This document shows, one piece after another, positions 1-11,800 of a DNA stretch of 64,000 bases. The DNA is taken from positions 1 to 64,000 of the forward strand of contig JAGQDJ010000197.1 of assembly GCA_022885665.1 (NCBI GenBank), given 5' to 3'. Below the pieces are notes generated by a model. It made no database searches and was not told the DNA's origin. It worked only from the letters and a program-made list of their open reading frames with translations. The position numbers and the translations under genes were made by a program. Numbering within the stretch: the first letter of the stretch is position 1; each line of letters starts with the position of its first letter. Source of the stretch: Triops longicaudatus (Eukaryota; Arthropoda; Branchiopoda; Notostraca; Triopsidae).

Positions 1-2545
1 TTTGCTCATTCATCCAGTCACACAACAATGCGACTGACGAATCTCAAACCAACTTCGGTTACTGCAAATGGAACGATCCAGATCACCTGTGTTACGGCCA
101 GCCTGCAAGTCAGCGTTATTCTAATGAGACTAATCGTTGCCATACTATCGGTTTACAAGAATACTGTCCTCAAAACCAAGTGTTCTATGAACACGTGTCC
201 AGAAGTTTCGACGGATATTCCATTCGCGAAGAGCTTAGTCGAACGTATGGTGAGTGCGATTGCTTTCCACTGCACGAACTGTGGTACGATACCAACGACG
301 GTCACTGCTACCCACCACATTCGCAAGTAAAAATGAAATATCTAATAAAAATAAAAGAGGTGCTTGGCACATTTAAATGTCACTCCAACAGGGTTCGTGC
401 CCAGAAGGACAATGGTTGACCTTATCATCAGAAGAAGAACGTTTAATATGCGAGAAAGCTCCTTGTCCTGCAGATGGCGTGCATCTATTCTGGACAGAAG
501 GTCACAAAAAATGTTATTTGCGTGGAGAGAAAGGTCCTTGTGCTTCTCGAGAAAGCTCTGACTTTCAAAACACTCAAAGTGATGTGCTTGCTGTGAAAGA
601 GCATAGACCTACCTGCGCGATACCCGAAAATACGTTCGGTGGAACAACGAGCTATTACGGCCGAACGTGCTATGACGGATTTTATACATCTTCGAAATCA
701 ATGCAGGATAAATCGCAATGTCCTAAGCAGTACCGTGGCTCTGTCAGCCAGTGCGGTCGCGCAACTTACTCGAAGATATTGCGAAAATGTACATACGATA
801 GAGTCACCTTGGAATTAGCTGGAATTCGTAATCCACCCCCGCCACCACAAGATGAAGACCCAGAAAAATGCTTGCTACCCCATCCGTAAATACGAATAAC
901 AATACCGTTGCAAATAACAGCAACATTTCGATATCTTCCAACGTCACTTTTTTGCTTCTTCCTTTATAAAAATAATCAACTTACTGATTTCATTTTTATT
1001 TTACTTTGTTTTAAGGGATTGGGGTTGTGTAAATCCGCTTTGCTACCATGTTGGAACACAAGGACCTTGCAATGATGGTCAAATATTTAAAAAAATACCA
1101 GAAAATTTTGATGTGCGTCAGCTTCGCGGTGGAGCACTTGGGAAAACCTGCGGCTCTTATTACGCGGAAGACACCAATTTTAGATATGCCGTTGACCTGA
1201 ATTTGGATGTGAATAACACCTATCCACCGTTAACAAATCCAGGCCAGTCGTATGGTTACTGTATATGGAATGATACCAAACATCCGTGCAATGGGCTCCC
1301 AGCGAACCAACGCTATTCAAACGAAACCAAAAGGTGCCACACTCTAGGTTTGCAGGAATACTGTCCCGCAAATCAGACTTTCTACACGCGAAGTCATATT
1401 TCGGAGGGCATGATATATGGAAGTTGTGACTGCTATCCGTTGTTCGAAATGTGGTATGATCCTAACGACGGCAACTGTTATCCACCTCACAGCCAAGTAA
1501 GAAACATTTAAATGGTACCCAAGAAGGAAGGTGACAGCATTGTTTTCTACTTTTTTCACTTTGTTATTTCTCACTTTCCGTTGTAGTAAGAGCCATGGAA
1601 TTCAGGTTTTTACTTCTTTTCATCACACCGCCTTTATTTGATATTTTCCTTTTTTACATTAAGTCACATTACTTCATTTCTTCGATTCCACTAGGACTAG
1701 CACTTCATTCGTTATACTATCTGAACGAATAATCGTGCGTCCAAACTCGTGTATCTGTTATACTTGTCTGGTTTATTCCAAACGAGCTGTCTACAATTTT
1801 ATCATTAAAGGTACTAGGAGTATTATGAGTATCAACTACTCATTTTAGAAGGTCGTAATTTATTTGTTTTGAGAACCCGTTTTTACAGTTTTGAAATAAA
1901 CAAGACAACGAAAAAAAAAAGAAGACCCGTTTCTTGTAAAAGGAGCCACAAGTGTATTTTATATTTATTTTCTCTCATAAGCTTTACTCTCTTTCGACGA
2001 AACTTTGCCCACGTGACCGTCGTATTGACTAAGTGTCTGATTTTTTCCATTTCCAAAACGTTTGTAGTTTATTAGTTGTGATTTTTGTACGGTTTGTCCG
2101 ACGTGTCAACTGTCCTGTTCGTCTTCTAACCTAGGGATCTTGTCCACCTGGTCAATGGTTGACCATTAAATGGAAGGATGGGCCAGTGGTTTGCGAACCT
2201 GCTCCTTGCCCTGCTGACGGGAAGCACGTTTATTGGACAGAAGGTCATCAACAATGTTACCTCCGTGGTGAAAGAGGACCGTGTGCAGAATCGCGGTTGG
2301 AGGAAGTTTTAGGTTTTCTTTTCGGCATACTTGGATGTGTTACTTTCAAAATAGGTCCTACGATTACCACCAGATCTCCGACAAGGCATTGCAGTGACAT
2401 ATGGCAGACGGCTTCTAAAATGATTCAAGTTTCGGAAGATTGCGACAGGCTACGCCCAGTTTACGAATCGAGCTCCCTGTATACTAACAGATGTGGTGAA
2501 GCGACTTATTCTCGAACGTTGAAACGTTGCGTATCATCTTATTAA
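1..2545 (+). CDS. Tandem-module Cys-rich secreted protein (DUF4789-like), 5' end missing
   Basis: Four exons read in one frame: 1-326 (open at the left edge), 392-885, 1016-1496 and 2135-2545. Introns have GT-AG ends and matching phases (0, 2, 0). The protein alternates two exon-encoded modules. Module A starts GSCPxGQWLT, contains PCPADG, WTEGHxxCYLRG and GPC, and ends near a CGxATYS block. Module B contains YCxWND, QRYSNET, LQEYCP and WYDxNDGxCYPPHSQ. The window shows B (partial), A, B and a shorter terminal A that ends at TAA 2543-2545. The spacing of Cys and GPC motifs resembles arthropod DUF4789 proteins, which are mostly secreted and of unknown function. The signal peptide, if any, lies outside the window. 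The TAA at 887-889 is not the stop: a GT at 886 splices in phase to 1016. Confident as a gene; the family name is less sure. Confidence 0.8.
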
Positions 2546-2723
2546 TTCTTCTGGGTAAAGGCATAATTTTCATATTATCCCTGTCGTTTGATGTATGTGC
2601 TCATAGTGCAGTTATAAAGTGTTACTGTGGTCTTCACGAATCCCATAAATTAACCCTTGTAAAACTTTTATACACATGTAGTGCCACGTGCCATAAACGG
2701 TGCAATATCCAAAGGCAATTCTT

Positions 2724-2729
2724 AATAAA
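2724..2729 (+). terminator. Poly(A) signal AATAAA
   Basis: An AATAAA hexamer lies about 180 bp after the stop codon of the Cys-rich protein gene, on the same strand. It is the first canonical hexamer I see after that stop. Confidence 0.5.
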
Positions 2730-3344
2730 TGTCTTTAAACACGAGCTCGCGCGAGATAACTAATTAATCTAGAACTTTACAACAGACGCACGCAGGGTTG
2801 CGGCATTTCAGCGCCTGCTTAGTGTCCTATCCAAGAACACTAGCTGCAGCATTTGCGAGCCAGTGAGTGTTCGTAACCGAACTTTCTTCTCGTGCCCACG
2901 CTTTCCCTATTAGAAACTCCCCTCAAAATTACTTCTTTCAAAATGAGTTATTTTATTACAAAAACGTTTCCATAGGTCAACAAACTATGTACAATTCCTT
3001 CTAACATTCTAAAACAAGCGACATACAACAGTTTTGTTCCTCAGTTCCACACTCAAGTGCGCTTCCTTCTCCAAGAGGGGAAAATCAATAAAACTCCTCC
3101 GTGTGTGCGCCCTTGCATCCTAAGGACCTCATCCCTTTCCTTCTCTGCAACCGTCCCAGAGATAACGTTGCTAACCACTCACTAGTCCACAAATTCAAGG
3201 TAACCTATAACTAACTTCTTTTTTCAAATCCTTATCTATTTCTACTCAAATATTTACAGAAAAATTACAACGATTTTCACTTTTGTATTTACAAGTGTAC
3301 GGGATTTTCCTTATGGAATTTTCATTATCACCTTGCTAGGCACG
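2730..3344. other. Intergenic gap
   Basis: Between the poly(A) signal of the Cys-rich gene and the ATG of the first K2P channel. I see no coding exon. It should hold the 5' UTR and promoter of the channel gene, but I recognise no specific element. Confidence 0.5.
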
Positions 3345-4657
3345 ATGGGCAATAATGAAAAAAGTGATGGCACGAACAAGGTCCCAATCTCCGCCTCCAA
3401 CTGTGACATTTGCCTGTCTGGCTTATTTCGGACTTTATGCACCAATTTAGGCATTTCTTCGTTGTTGATTGGTTACACATTATTGGGCGCGTTCATGTTT
3501 TTCGCTTTAGAAAAAGAAACTCCAAATCCCAACCCCGTGACCCCTCCCCAAGCACCGGAATCTGTGCCAATTACGGAACAGGAATTCGACGCTCGCCGCG
3601 ATCTGGTCGAACGACTGTGGGACATGACCGAGTCTCTCAATATTCTTTACAAAGACAACTGGACACGTTTGGCTACGGAAGAAGTCCTTCGTTTCCAGCT
3701 GCATACCATCCACGAAAATACCGTAACGGAAACGCCTACGGCTTCGACGACAATTCACCGTGAACAGTGGACGTTTTCCAAAGCGTTTCTCTACGCATTA
3801 AGCATAATTACGAGCATTGGTAAGTTGGTCGTAAAACTTCACTAAGCGTCAATTAAAGTCATTAGCCACAGAGTAGAAAAACTGACCGTTTGTGCTCTGC
3901 GACCACAGGTTATAACCATGTCACCATCCGCAGCGAATGGGGCAAGATCGTTACAATGCTCTACGCCTTAATTGGGTTGCCGTTAATGCTGCTTTATCTC
4001 GCCATGGTGGGAGCATTGCTCGCTCGCGGATTACGGTTTATATACACCCGGGTTTTCGGCCCGTCAACCTCCTTTTCCGCCTACGAGGAAGAATTGCTAC
4101 CTCCGCATTACCATACCAGTACCTCTCCGTATTTCTTGCCCGACCACGCCCCTGCGCGCGAATCTTGTTCCGCTGAAACGGATTCACTTGATTTATTAGT
4201 AAAGAGCCATTCACATTCAGTGCCGCTCAAGTCGCATACCACCGCAGCCACGGCTTCCTCCGTCATATTTTGGCGGTCTGTCCTCCTGCCGGTGGCTTTT
4301 TCTGTCTGCGTTTTAATGGCATGGATCTTGTTTGGCACCGGCATGCTCATGTACATGGAGCAATGGAGTTTCTTAGACGCGCTCTTCTTCAGCTTCATGA
4401 CACTCGCAACCATCGGGTTTGGTGACCTGGTGCCCGGAGCCCACCACGAGGGCGGAGTAGGGTCAGATGTTCGTTTGCTCTTCGTCGCGTTCTATTTGCT
4501 AACGGGAATGGCTCTCACGTCCATGCTCTTCAATTTAATACTAGACCAGTGTGTAGCCCACGCTCAACGTCGTTCTGTTTCATGGGTAGCGTCCTACTCC
4601 ACGTCATGCTCCTCCTCCTTCCCGCACCATAAAGAGCATCAAACCGCTCTTTCGTGA
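3345..4657 (+). CDS. Two-pore-domain potassium channel (K2P), GYN variant in pore 1
   Basis: Two exons, 3345-3819 and 3909-4657, give 407 residues. The 89-bp intron splits the first Gly codon of pore 1 (phase 1). Order: short cytosolic N-terminus; TM1 (about 36-57, GYTLLGAFMFFALE); extracellular cap helix with WDMTESLNILY; pore 1 (about 145-162); TM2 with WGKIVTMLYALIGLPL; a cytosolic loop; TM3; pore 2 with TIGFGD (about 326-331); TM4; a short Ser-rich tail. Such channels work as dimers and carry background K+ current at the plasma membrane. Pore 1 reads TSIGYN at residues 156-161, where nearly all K2P channels have a GYG or GFG type filter. ATG 3345 is the start because it precedes the N-terminus and TM1 without another intron. 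The nearest relative is the paralog on the opposite strand. Confidence 0.92.
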
Positions 4658-4799
4658 TTTTGCTTCCTTCCATAATTTGGGGGAAAATTATGAATTTAGT
4701 GCCAAATTATTTTTCAACGTTTTTCCTCTCCTACCTACAACGAGTTGATACCTTCCACTTCTCCGCTCATAATCATACACATTACGTACCCGTTGATCT

Positions 4800-7603
4800 T
4801 CACTGAACGAGGTTCTGGCGCAAGAGCCCCAGTCTTCTTCCCACGCGTTTAATCTTCATGAAGACTTCTTCTTGCGCTAGATTGAAACACATGGCCAGTA
4901 AAGCCATGCCCAGGAGCAAGTACACGGCACAGAGAATGAGTTTGTAATCCACGGCTTCCGGCGAGACAGTGCCCGTACCGGGGATCAAGTCACCGAATCC
5001 AATTGTTAACAAACTGGTGAAGGAAAAATAAAATCCATCCACGAAATTCCAGCCTTCCCACGCGGAGAACAAAACAGCTCCTCCCCCTACGAACGATATC
5101 ATCACTACAAAGCACGACGTCACTGACACTGTTTCCGGGTCTTCTGACTGGTTTCTGGCGATAACCACGCCATCTGACGGTGGTAGACCCACAGCGGATG
5201 CTGCTGCAGATATGGTGGCTAGTGCTTCTTTCTGTCGCCGCGGGCGTCTAGAGCACCTACAATGGCGGAATAATATTACGACTTTGGCAATTATGGAGAT
5301 TTATTGCGTAATACTTGCACATAGTTGAATAGGTGTATTTAAAAGATGAAGCTAGCGCGTCGCCCATGTTGGTCATGTAGAGAAGAATCAACGGAATGCC
5401 AAGTAAGGCATATAAAACCGTGGCAATTTTACCCCAGACAGTCTGCGGTACTAAATGGCCGTAACCTAGGAATCAATGCGGAAGAGAAAAAAAAAATAAA
5501 AGCAAGTGGGACGAAAGAGGACGCGTACATTAGTTTGAAACGGTGAAGGGGTTGACAATTTTATGAATTCTCTATGAAAAACAGCCGCGATTGCTTCTAG
5601 CGGCGCATTTCGTGCAAAGGGAAAGCTTTGGCGTGAAAGAGGCATGAAACTTAGATGGTAAGGAATGTTAAAGGTAGTTAGGCGCAGAGACATGTGAAGG
5701 AAACGGAACGGGCACGCATCCAAATTGGCAACTTCACGGAGGGGACACAACGTTCCGAAAGCTGTCCTGGCCTTCAAATTTTAAGTTTACTGTCTTCCTT
5801 TTTCCCTTTCCCTGCCTACCAACCGGCTAATTCGGTGTTTTTTTCCTACATATAACTAAGACACATATGCTGAAAAACTGATATGATGATAATGTCAACG
5901 TCCTGAAATATTGTTGGATGTTTCAGATGCGGTAGGACATCTCATTTCGTTTGGAATACAAAAAGACAACTAATGCAAATTACATTCTTCCCAAAGATAG
6001 GACTTCGACAGCTGAGGGAACAATGAATTTTATAGTGTTCCCGCAAAAATTCAATGGCCAACTCCTCATGGTCATCGTCGTATAGTTTATGAAATTCGCA
6101 ACAGTGAAACATGATACTTTATAACCTCGGGAAATTTTAACGTTAATTAAATTTTTGAAGCTTTTTTTGTGCGCAATATAGGTACTCTAATTATAACTTC
6201 TCTTGCACGTGAGTTGCAAATGTAAACTACTTATCATAAAACGTAAATAGTAAAATACTGTGACAGACATGAGAGAAGAGCCAAAAAACTTTGCATCCGC
6301 TATATGCGTGCGTAGTAATTTCGCAAGCGATTCTTTCTTAGCATCACAAGGTTTGTTGTCAATAATCAGTCCGAAAGTATAAACATCCTTGATGATAAAT
6401 GGTAAACAGCATATCAGTAGTCGTTGGTATGAAAATAAACACAGATACACAATCCCAAACGGAAGGCAGGTCGAGCAAGAAATAAGCAATACGGTATAGC
6501 TCTACACTATACTGTAAAAAGATTGAGAACCGTTCTTTTGGTTATGTTTACCTATAGTTGTGTAAACGGTGAGACAAAAGAAAAGCGCAGCTGGGAAAGA
6601 CCAAGGTGACGGAGCAGAACCGGTGGGGTCTTCGTACCCACGCTTAATTTGTGAAACCAAATACTTTTGGTACGAAGCAAGCGCATTATCCACACTCCGA
6701 CTCCATTCATCCCTATGCAGCACGTTGTAATGGAATGTTAGGTTCCATAAGGCTGCCGCTTGCGCTGATCTTGCTTCCAGTACTTCCCGCGTAATGCCCT
6801 TTGCAGGATTGTTTTCTAGGGCCCTGAACATAATTGCACCAAAGATTGTGTACCCAACTACTAACGCACACACGCCCACCTAAATACCCCAACAAAAAAA
6901 AAGAATAAATTTGGAAACAAAAATCAAGAAATAATACAAACATGTAAATAAAAATAAACAAAAAATAGGCACAAAAGAGAGAAAAACACACAATTACTGT
7001 TTTGAAACGACTTCTAAAGCGTACAGAGAAATATAACTTCATAGTGCATAATACAATATAAGGCTTCGCGAGAGCTCAAAGCTTCTGAAAATTATACTTC
7101 AATAATTGACACAACGGATGTTCACATGTTAGCATTACAATCAGGAAACAGGAATTTCAGAATTCAAGAAAGAACTACATTAAACTGTTTTAAAGTATTT
7201 TATAACGTCTCTAATTAAGTTACAAAACTTTGAGTAGTCTCTTAGACGATACTTTATAACTGTTCTAAACAACAGGAGCGCTGGGGCATTACATTAAGAC
7301 TGACAATTCATAAAAAGGGGGCTTTGTATACGAGAATTTTATTGCTGGAATGCGCAGAAATGACTGCCAACATGAATGCCAAAATGACTACAAAGTAGGG
7401 TACAGTTCTAGTAATCATTAACAAGTGTAAAAATTATCACAGAAAAAGTTGCCAAGACAAAAAATAGAACACACACGGGTTACCTGAGTGAAAAGAAACG
7501 CAGCAATACGGCGACAGATATCACGCAGTGATCTAGCCACACTACGTCGCCTGTGAGCGCGTCTGCTTCGCTCTAATGCAATCCGCACGTATGTCGAATG
7601 CAT
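4800..7603 (-). CDS. Two-pore-domain potassium channel (K2P), canonical filters
   Basis: Four exons on the minus strand: 7603-7484, 6879-6552, 5465-5315 and 5256-4800. Phases agree (0, 1, 2) and give 351 residues. Exon 1 encodes an Arg-rich cytosolic N-terminus ending RRIAAFLFTQ, joining directly to VGVCALVVGYTIFGAIMFRALE-type TM1 sequence. Pore 1 is TTIGYGH across the exon 2-3 junction and pore 2 is TIGFGD (284-289). TM2 has VWGKIATVLYALLGIPL; TM4 has YLLLGMALLAMCFNL. The intron in the first filter Gly is at the same place and phase as in the neighbouring K2P gene, so the two are paralogs. It resembles the invertebrate TWiK-type K2P group. Its 3' end faces that of the other gene, with 142 bp between the stops. 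Confidence 0.9.
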
Positions 7604-8819
7604 ATTTCCTTTTCTTCTATTTTTCAAACTCAACTAAGACATCCACTGCGTGAATATAACCGAAATGCTTCTCATGCTTGTGTAACAGGTGCACGGCTTG
7701 AATCAACCCCTCACCACCTTGGTAGAAAGAAATAGTATTGTATTCTTTCCAGTCTATCCAATTCGGGTGCCGACACCACACTGATGAGCAAATCCTTGGT
7801 AAAATCCCGTGTTCCTCTCCTGTTCTCTCTCTTTCTCTACTTCTTCTAAACTGCTTCATGTCAGTCGGCGAAGTGGAAGTGTGGATTGTTGGTCGAGTTC
7901 CAGAACATCTCCCCCAACAGCGTTCACAGCTTCCCTTTGCATTTCCAATTAGCGGGTGCACGTATAAGCAGTTCGCTCCCTGAAACATTGAAAATTCAAA
8001 TGCCAACTCGTCAGCCCATTCCACGCTGGTACGCCAAAGATAAAGAATGAATGATTACAAAAAGTGCTCTTACTCAACAACACCAGTCTAGATATTCCCA
8101 TTAAATCAATCACCCAATCCAAAACATACCCCATTCGATTCCTTACTGGTGATATTACTCGCACTCCTAGTTTTTATGAAAAAAAGGAAACAGGTAAATG
8201 TTTACGAATTATGTGAAAGATATAATACAAAAAACAGTTCGATACCCAAGAAAAGTACTTGTATTAAAAAAAAGTCCATTAAGAGTACAAACCGTCATTG
8301 CAAAAGTGTACAAAACGGGCTTGGCTTGCATGACTATTTTTCATCAGAAGACAAATGGATGGCTTACAGCACACAAATCTGGAACATGTAAGGCAAAGCG
8401 TGGAGAGATTATTTGCTCACGTGGGAAGTCCAACGATATTGTAACTTCTTTGCCTTCTAATGAGGCTTTAACGCTTATGACATATGACATGGACGTGTGC
8501 CGAGTGTTCGTGAGCTCATTTATCATCCGAGGGCAACTTTTACGTACGGGAATGTAACACTGCCGATAAGTCTTGTTGACCCTCATCTCAAATCATTCCG
8601 TGTTCACTTTCTGCATGGTCCTTACAAACCACCAAAATTAGCCTTACTACGAAAACTAACAAGAAAATACAAAGTTCCCTTAGACATAAATGTAGACCAG
8701 CAAAAAATTTGGCTTCGCTTAGACAATAATACTTGTCTGTTTTTTCTTCCTTTTTCTGTAAACCAGGTAAAAATTATATTTTTTTTTCCCCGGATGTAAG
8801 CTCGCAAAAAAAGCACAGT
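7604..8819. other. Intergenic gap between K2P and testin genes
   Basis: Holds the promoter side of the minus-strand K2P gene and the 3' flank of testin. A plus-strand open stretch at 8488-8766 is listed separately. A minus-strand open frame at 8024-7617 resembles nothing I know and probably overlaps the K2P 5' leader. Confidence 0.4.
8488..8766 (+). other. Unassigned open reading stretch, possible exon
   Basis: After a TGA at 8485 there are 93 codons without a stop, ending at a good donor (CAG then GTAAAA at 8767). The conceptual peptide has an ordinary composition, with DPHLKSFRVHFLHGPYKPPK in the middle, which is less biased than the AT-rich noise around it. I do not recognise it and see no partner exon. 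It could be an exon of an unknown gene, a relic of a mobile element, or chance. Confidence 0.15.
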
Positions 8820-11800
8820 TTAAGCCGTGGCGCAGGTACGGCTACAAAAGATAGCTTCTCCTTTGATCAAGAATTGTTGATCTAACAAGGATTTGGCACA
8901 ATGGGTGCAATGAAAGCACTTGTCGGAAGCATGCCACGCCCAATCGGCATGTTTGACACGCGCTTGGTCCGGAGCGATGGCTTGCCCACAGCCTTTGCAG
9001 TCTTGACCGTAGTGTTTTTGGTAACAGGGCAAACAATGGGGTTGACCGTCGATGGGCGTGTACTTATGGCCAGCCAGGGGAGTGTCGCACCGCAAACAAC
9101 AGAAATGGTCGGTATGCCACGTCGCGCCTTCAGCTTCCGTGTACTCCCTGGCGAAGATCAACTGAAAAGGATGCCAGAAATTAGTTGAACGTTTTATGTT
9201 TTTCTTGTTTTTCTTGAAAGTTAATCTTTTGCTCATTTTCTTGTGCTTCGAGGCAGGGGCAGTAAAGCAATAAAAGCTTTTAGCTTAAAATAGGACGACC
9301 CTCGGACTCTTCACTACGGAAACGGTCCACCAAAAAAAAAAAGGGAAAAAAAGATCTGGTATGACAGAAACTTCTGCACGCAAGGAAAAATGGGTACAAT
9401 TTGACTATGTACTAGAAAATTTCAAATATTTAGGCAAAATCGTTTACTTTGACTTCCTAAATAGTTTAGGAACACAATTTTCCTCTCCATCCTTCAGGGT
9501 AAAGACACGAAAAACGGATCAGCTTAAAATAGACTAATTTCAGCCTTGCAGTTGAGCATGAATCACATCCATTTTCGCGACGCCGGGAAATATGACACGA
9601 AAATATCAGCAAACGAGGTTAATCTTAGCCTGTCTTCGTTTACCCGACAGTCCCGCCCCCTTGTCCTCCCCCCAGTCCCCCAAAAAGAAAACCATAACAG
9701 TTTACAAGATATCCAAAGTTGATTAGGAGATGACGTAGTACACGAGGGAACGCCTTCTCGTAAATTTTGTTTCATCCTTCTGACAACTCCTATTTCTTTC
9801 TATGAAGAATTATTATTCTAAATTACTTCATCTCGATGTATGTTGCAGCTACGTTTACACAGGTGCGATAAAGTGTTTAAATAAACTTTTTTGAAAGATA
9901 CGTATAACAGTGAAAGTACAAAACAAAATGGTGTTCAAGATTCCCCGACGACTACTCCAGAAAAACATTAACCAACAAAAAAGGGATGGACTCAACGACC
10001 GTTCAACGTAAAACTTGGCAGTAGCATAAGAAAAATAAGTTGGATAGTAAATACACACAAACAAATATACTAGGAAGTATACACTCTACATACATTAGAC
10101 TCACTGTTATCCGTCACGCATGGGAATAGAAAATACACCGGTTAATCCGAGAAACATTATAAAACAGCGGTCATGGTGAATAAGTAGCTACTTTGAAACA
10201 TGAGTGTGTGTGTGTCAGATGCACACTTTTCTCAAGCGTTTATTTACTCTGATAATGGACTACCTCATTTCCAGTACTTTTTAAAAAGTTGAACTCTCGT
10301 CTCACGTTGTACAGTTTTTACCAAAATGGCATTAACCTTGTTGGCATAAGAGTGTGCGCTTAAGCTGGTAAGCGTTTAGCCGTGTGCGGATAAGAGGGAG
10401 TCTACTGAAAATTCAGAAGATTTTGTCATTATTATGCCCCTTAAAACAAATATAGGAAAGTTATGCTAGTTTCACAGTTATGTGTCGACGTATCAATAAC
10501 TATACTTATTCGACAAAAACAGCAACTTTTTAATGAAAACCGCAAAGTCGTATTTCTAAACACGAGCGGTAGCATAGGAAGAAAAATGCTGCTTTTTTTA
10601 AGCAACATGGCTATCTTATCTTATTTATATCTTATTTTAGCAGTTTATCACAGCAAACCTGCTTTGCATGAGAGCCATTTTCCATACTAAGCTTAGTTTG
10701 CGTTAACAGTTTCACTGCGTATGAAAACCGCCGACGGAAATCATCCAATAACACACTGTGTAAGGGAAGCCAAGCAAGAACTATACAACATATACTGATT
10801 TTTCGTGAAAAGCGACGTACCTGTAACCCTGCGGATCTTGAAAAGGAAGCTTACTAATAAAAAATAGGTTTATTTATGTAACAGTTGTTTTTAAGAACTA
10901 GGAGCACTAACATGAGTTCATTTATGATTTATGGCACGATGCAACCATTCTTGTTCATGAGGATTGATTTGCTGCTAATGAGACAATGTGTTATATAAAT
11001 TGATAAAGTAAGCTAAGAACGTTTAATTTGTTCAAGTCGGAGATTTCACACTGAAAATTCGCCACAGTCCAGTTCGCCTGTGAGTTATGACCCTTTTGCA
11101 ACCCGTTTTTCTACGCTCCCTGCTCCGAAAGCTTAAATCCACCATGCAAAGAAAGCTTACTTCGTCACAGGCTTTACAGCGCGGCATGTTAACGCGCTCG
11201 GCATAATGGCGTCCACAGAAAACGTGCCCGTCCACGAAGAAGTAAATCAAATCGGCAAGCAATTCCTACAAAGAACCAAAGTAGCCAACATGTATGATTT
11301 ACAGTTTCATTTCCCGTCCCTCTCTCCAAATATAAAACCAGAATCCAAAAGGAATTACGTGACAAGTATGACAGGTGAAGCACTGCGGGTGCCAACATGC
11401 TTCGCCTCCCGCTCGCTCAGCAAAAATGGCCATCTCGCCTGGTGTTAGGGCTTTCTCACAACCGCGGCAGACCCAAGTAGGCGTGGCTTGTGAGGGATCC
11501 ACCACCACTGTCTGATTAACCGGAATCACGCCTTCTCCACCTATGGTCGGTTCTACTGACGAAGGAATACTGCTCATTATTGCCGGAGGAGGGGGCGGAG
11601 TCAAACTTTCAGCTTTCGGTTTGCTCGGCGCGTTTGCGTTGACATCCTTGAGAGGCACTGCTGTAGTTCTGTCTACCGCTGATCCTCCAATTGGACGGGT
11701 CTGGCCCTGAATGGGGGTAGAAGACGAAGTACTGGCCGCTTTAAAGGGCGCATCCAATCCAGTACTGGCCGGTTTAAAGGGTGAATCAGGTCCTAATTTA

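Noticed and set aside
887..889. TAA read as the end of a first Cys-rich gene
   Set aside because: A GT donor at 886 joins in phase to the exon at 1016, which continues the module pattern, so it is one gene.
7617..8024. Minus-strand ORF of 135 codons upstream of the K2P gene
   Set aside because: No homologue recognised. It ends just before the true first K2P exon in another frame and may be 5' UTR or chance.
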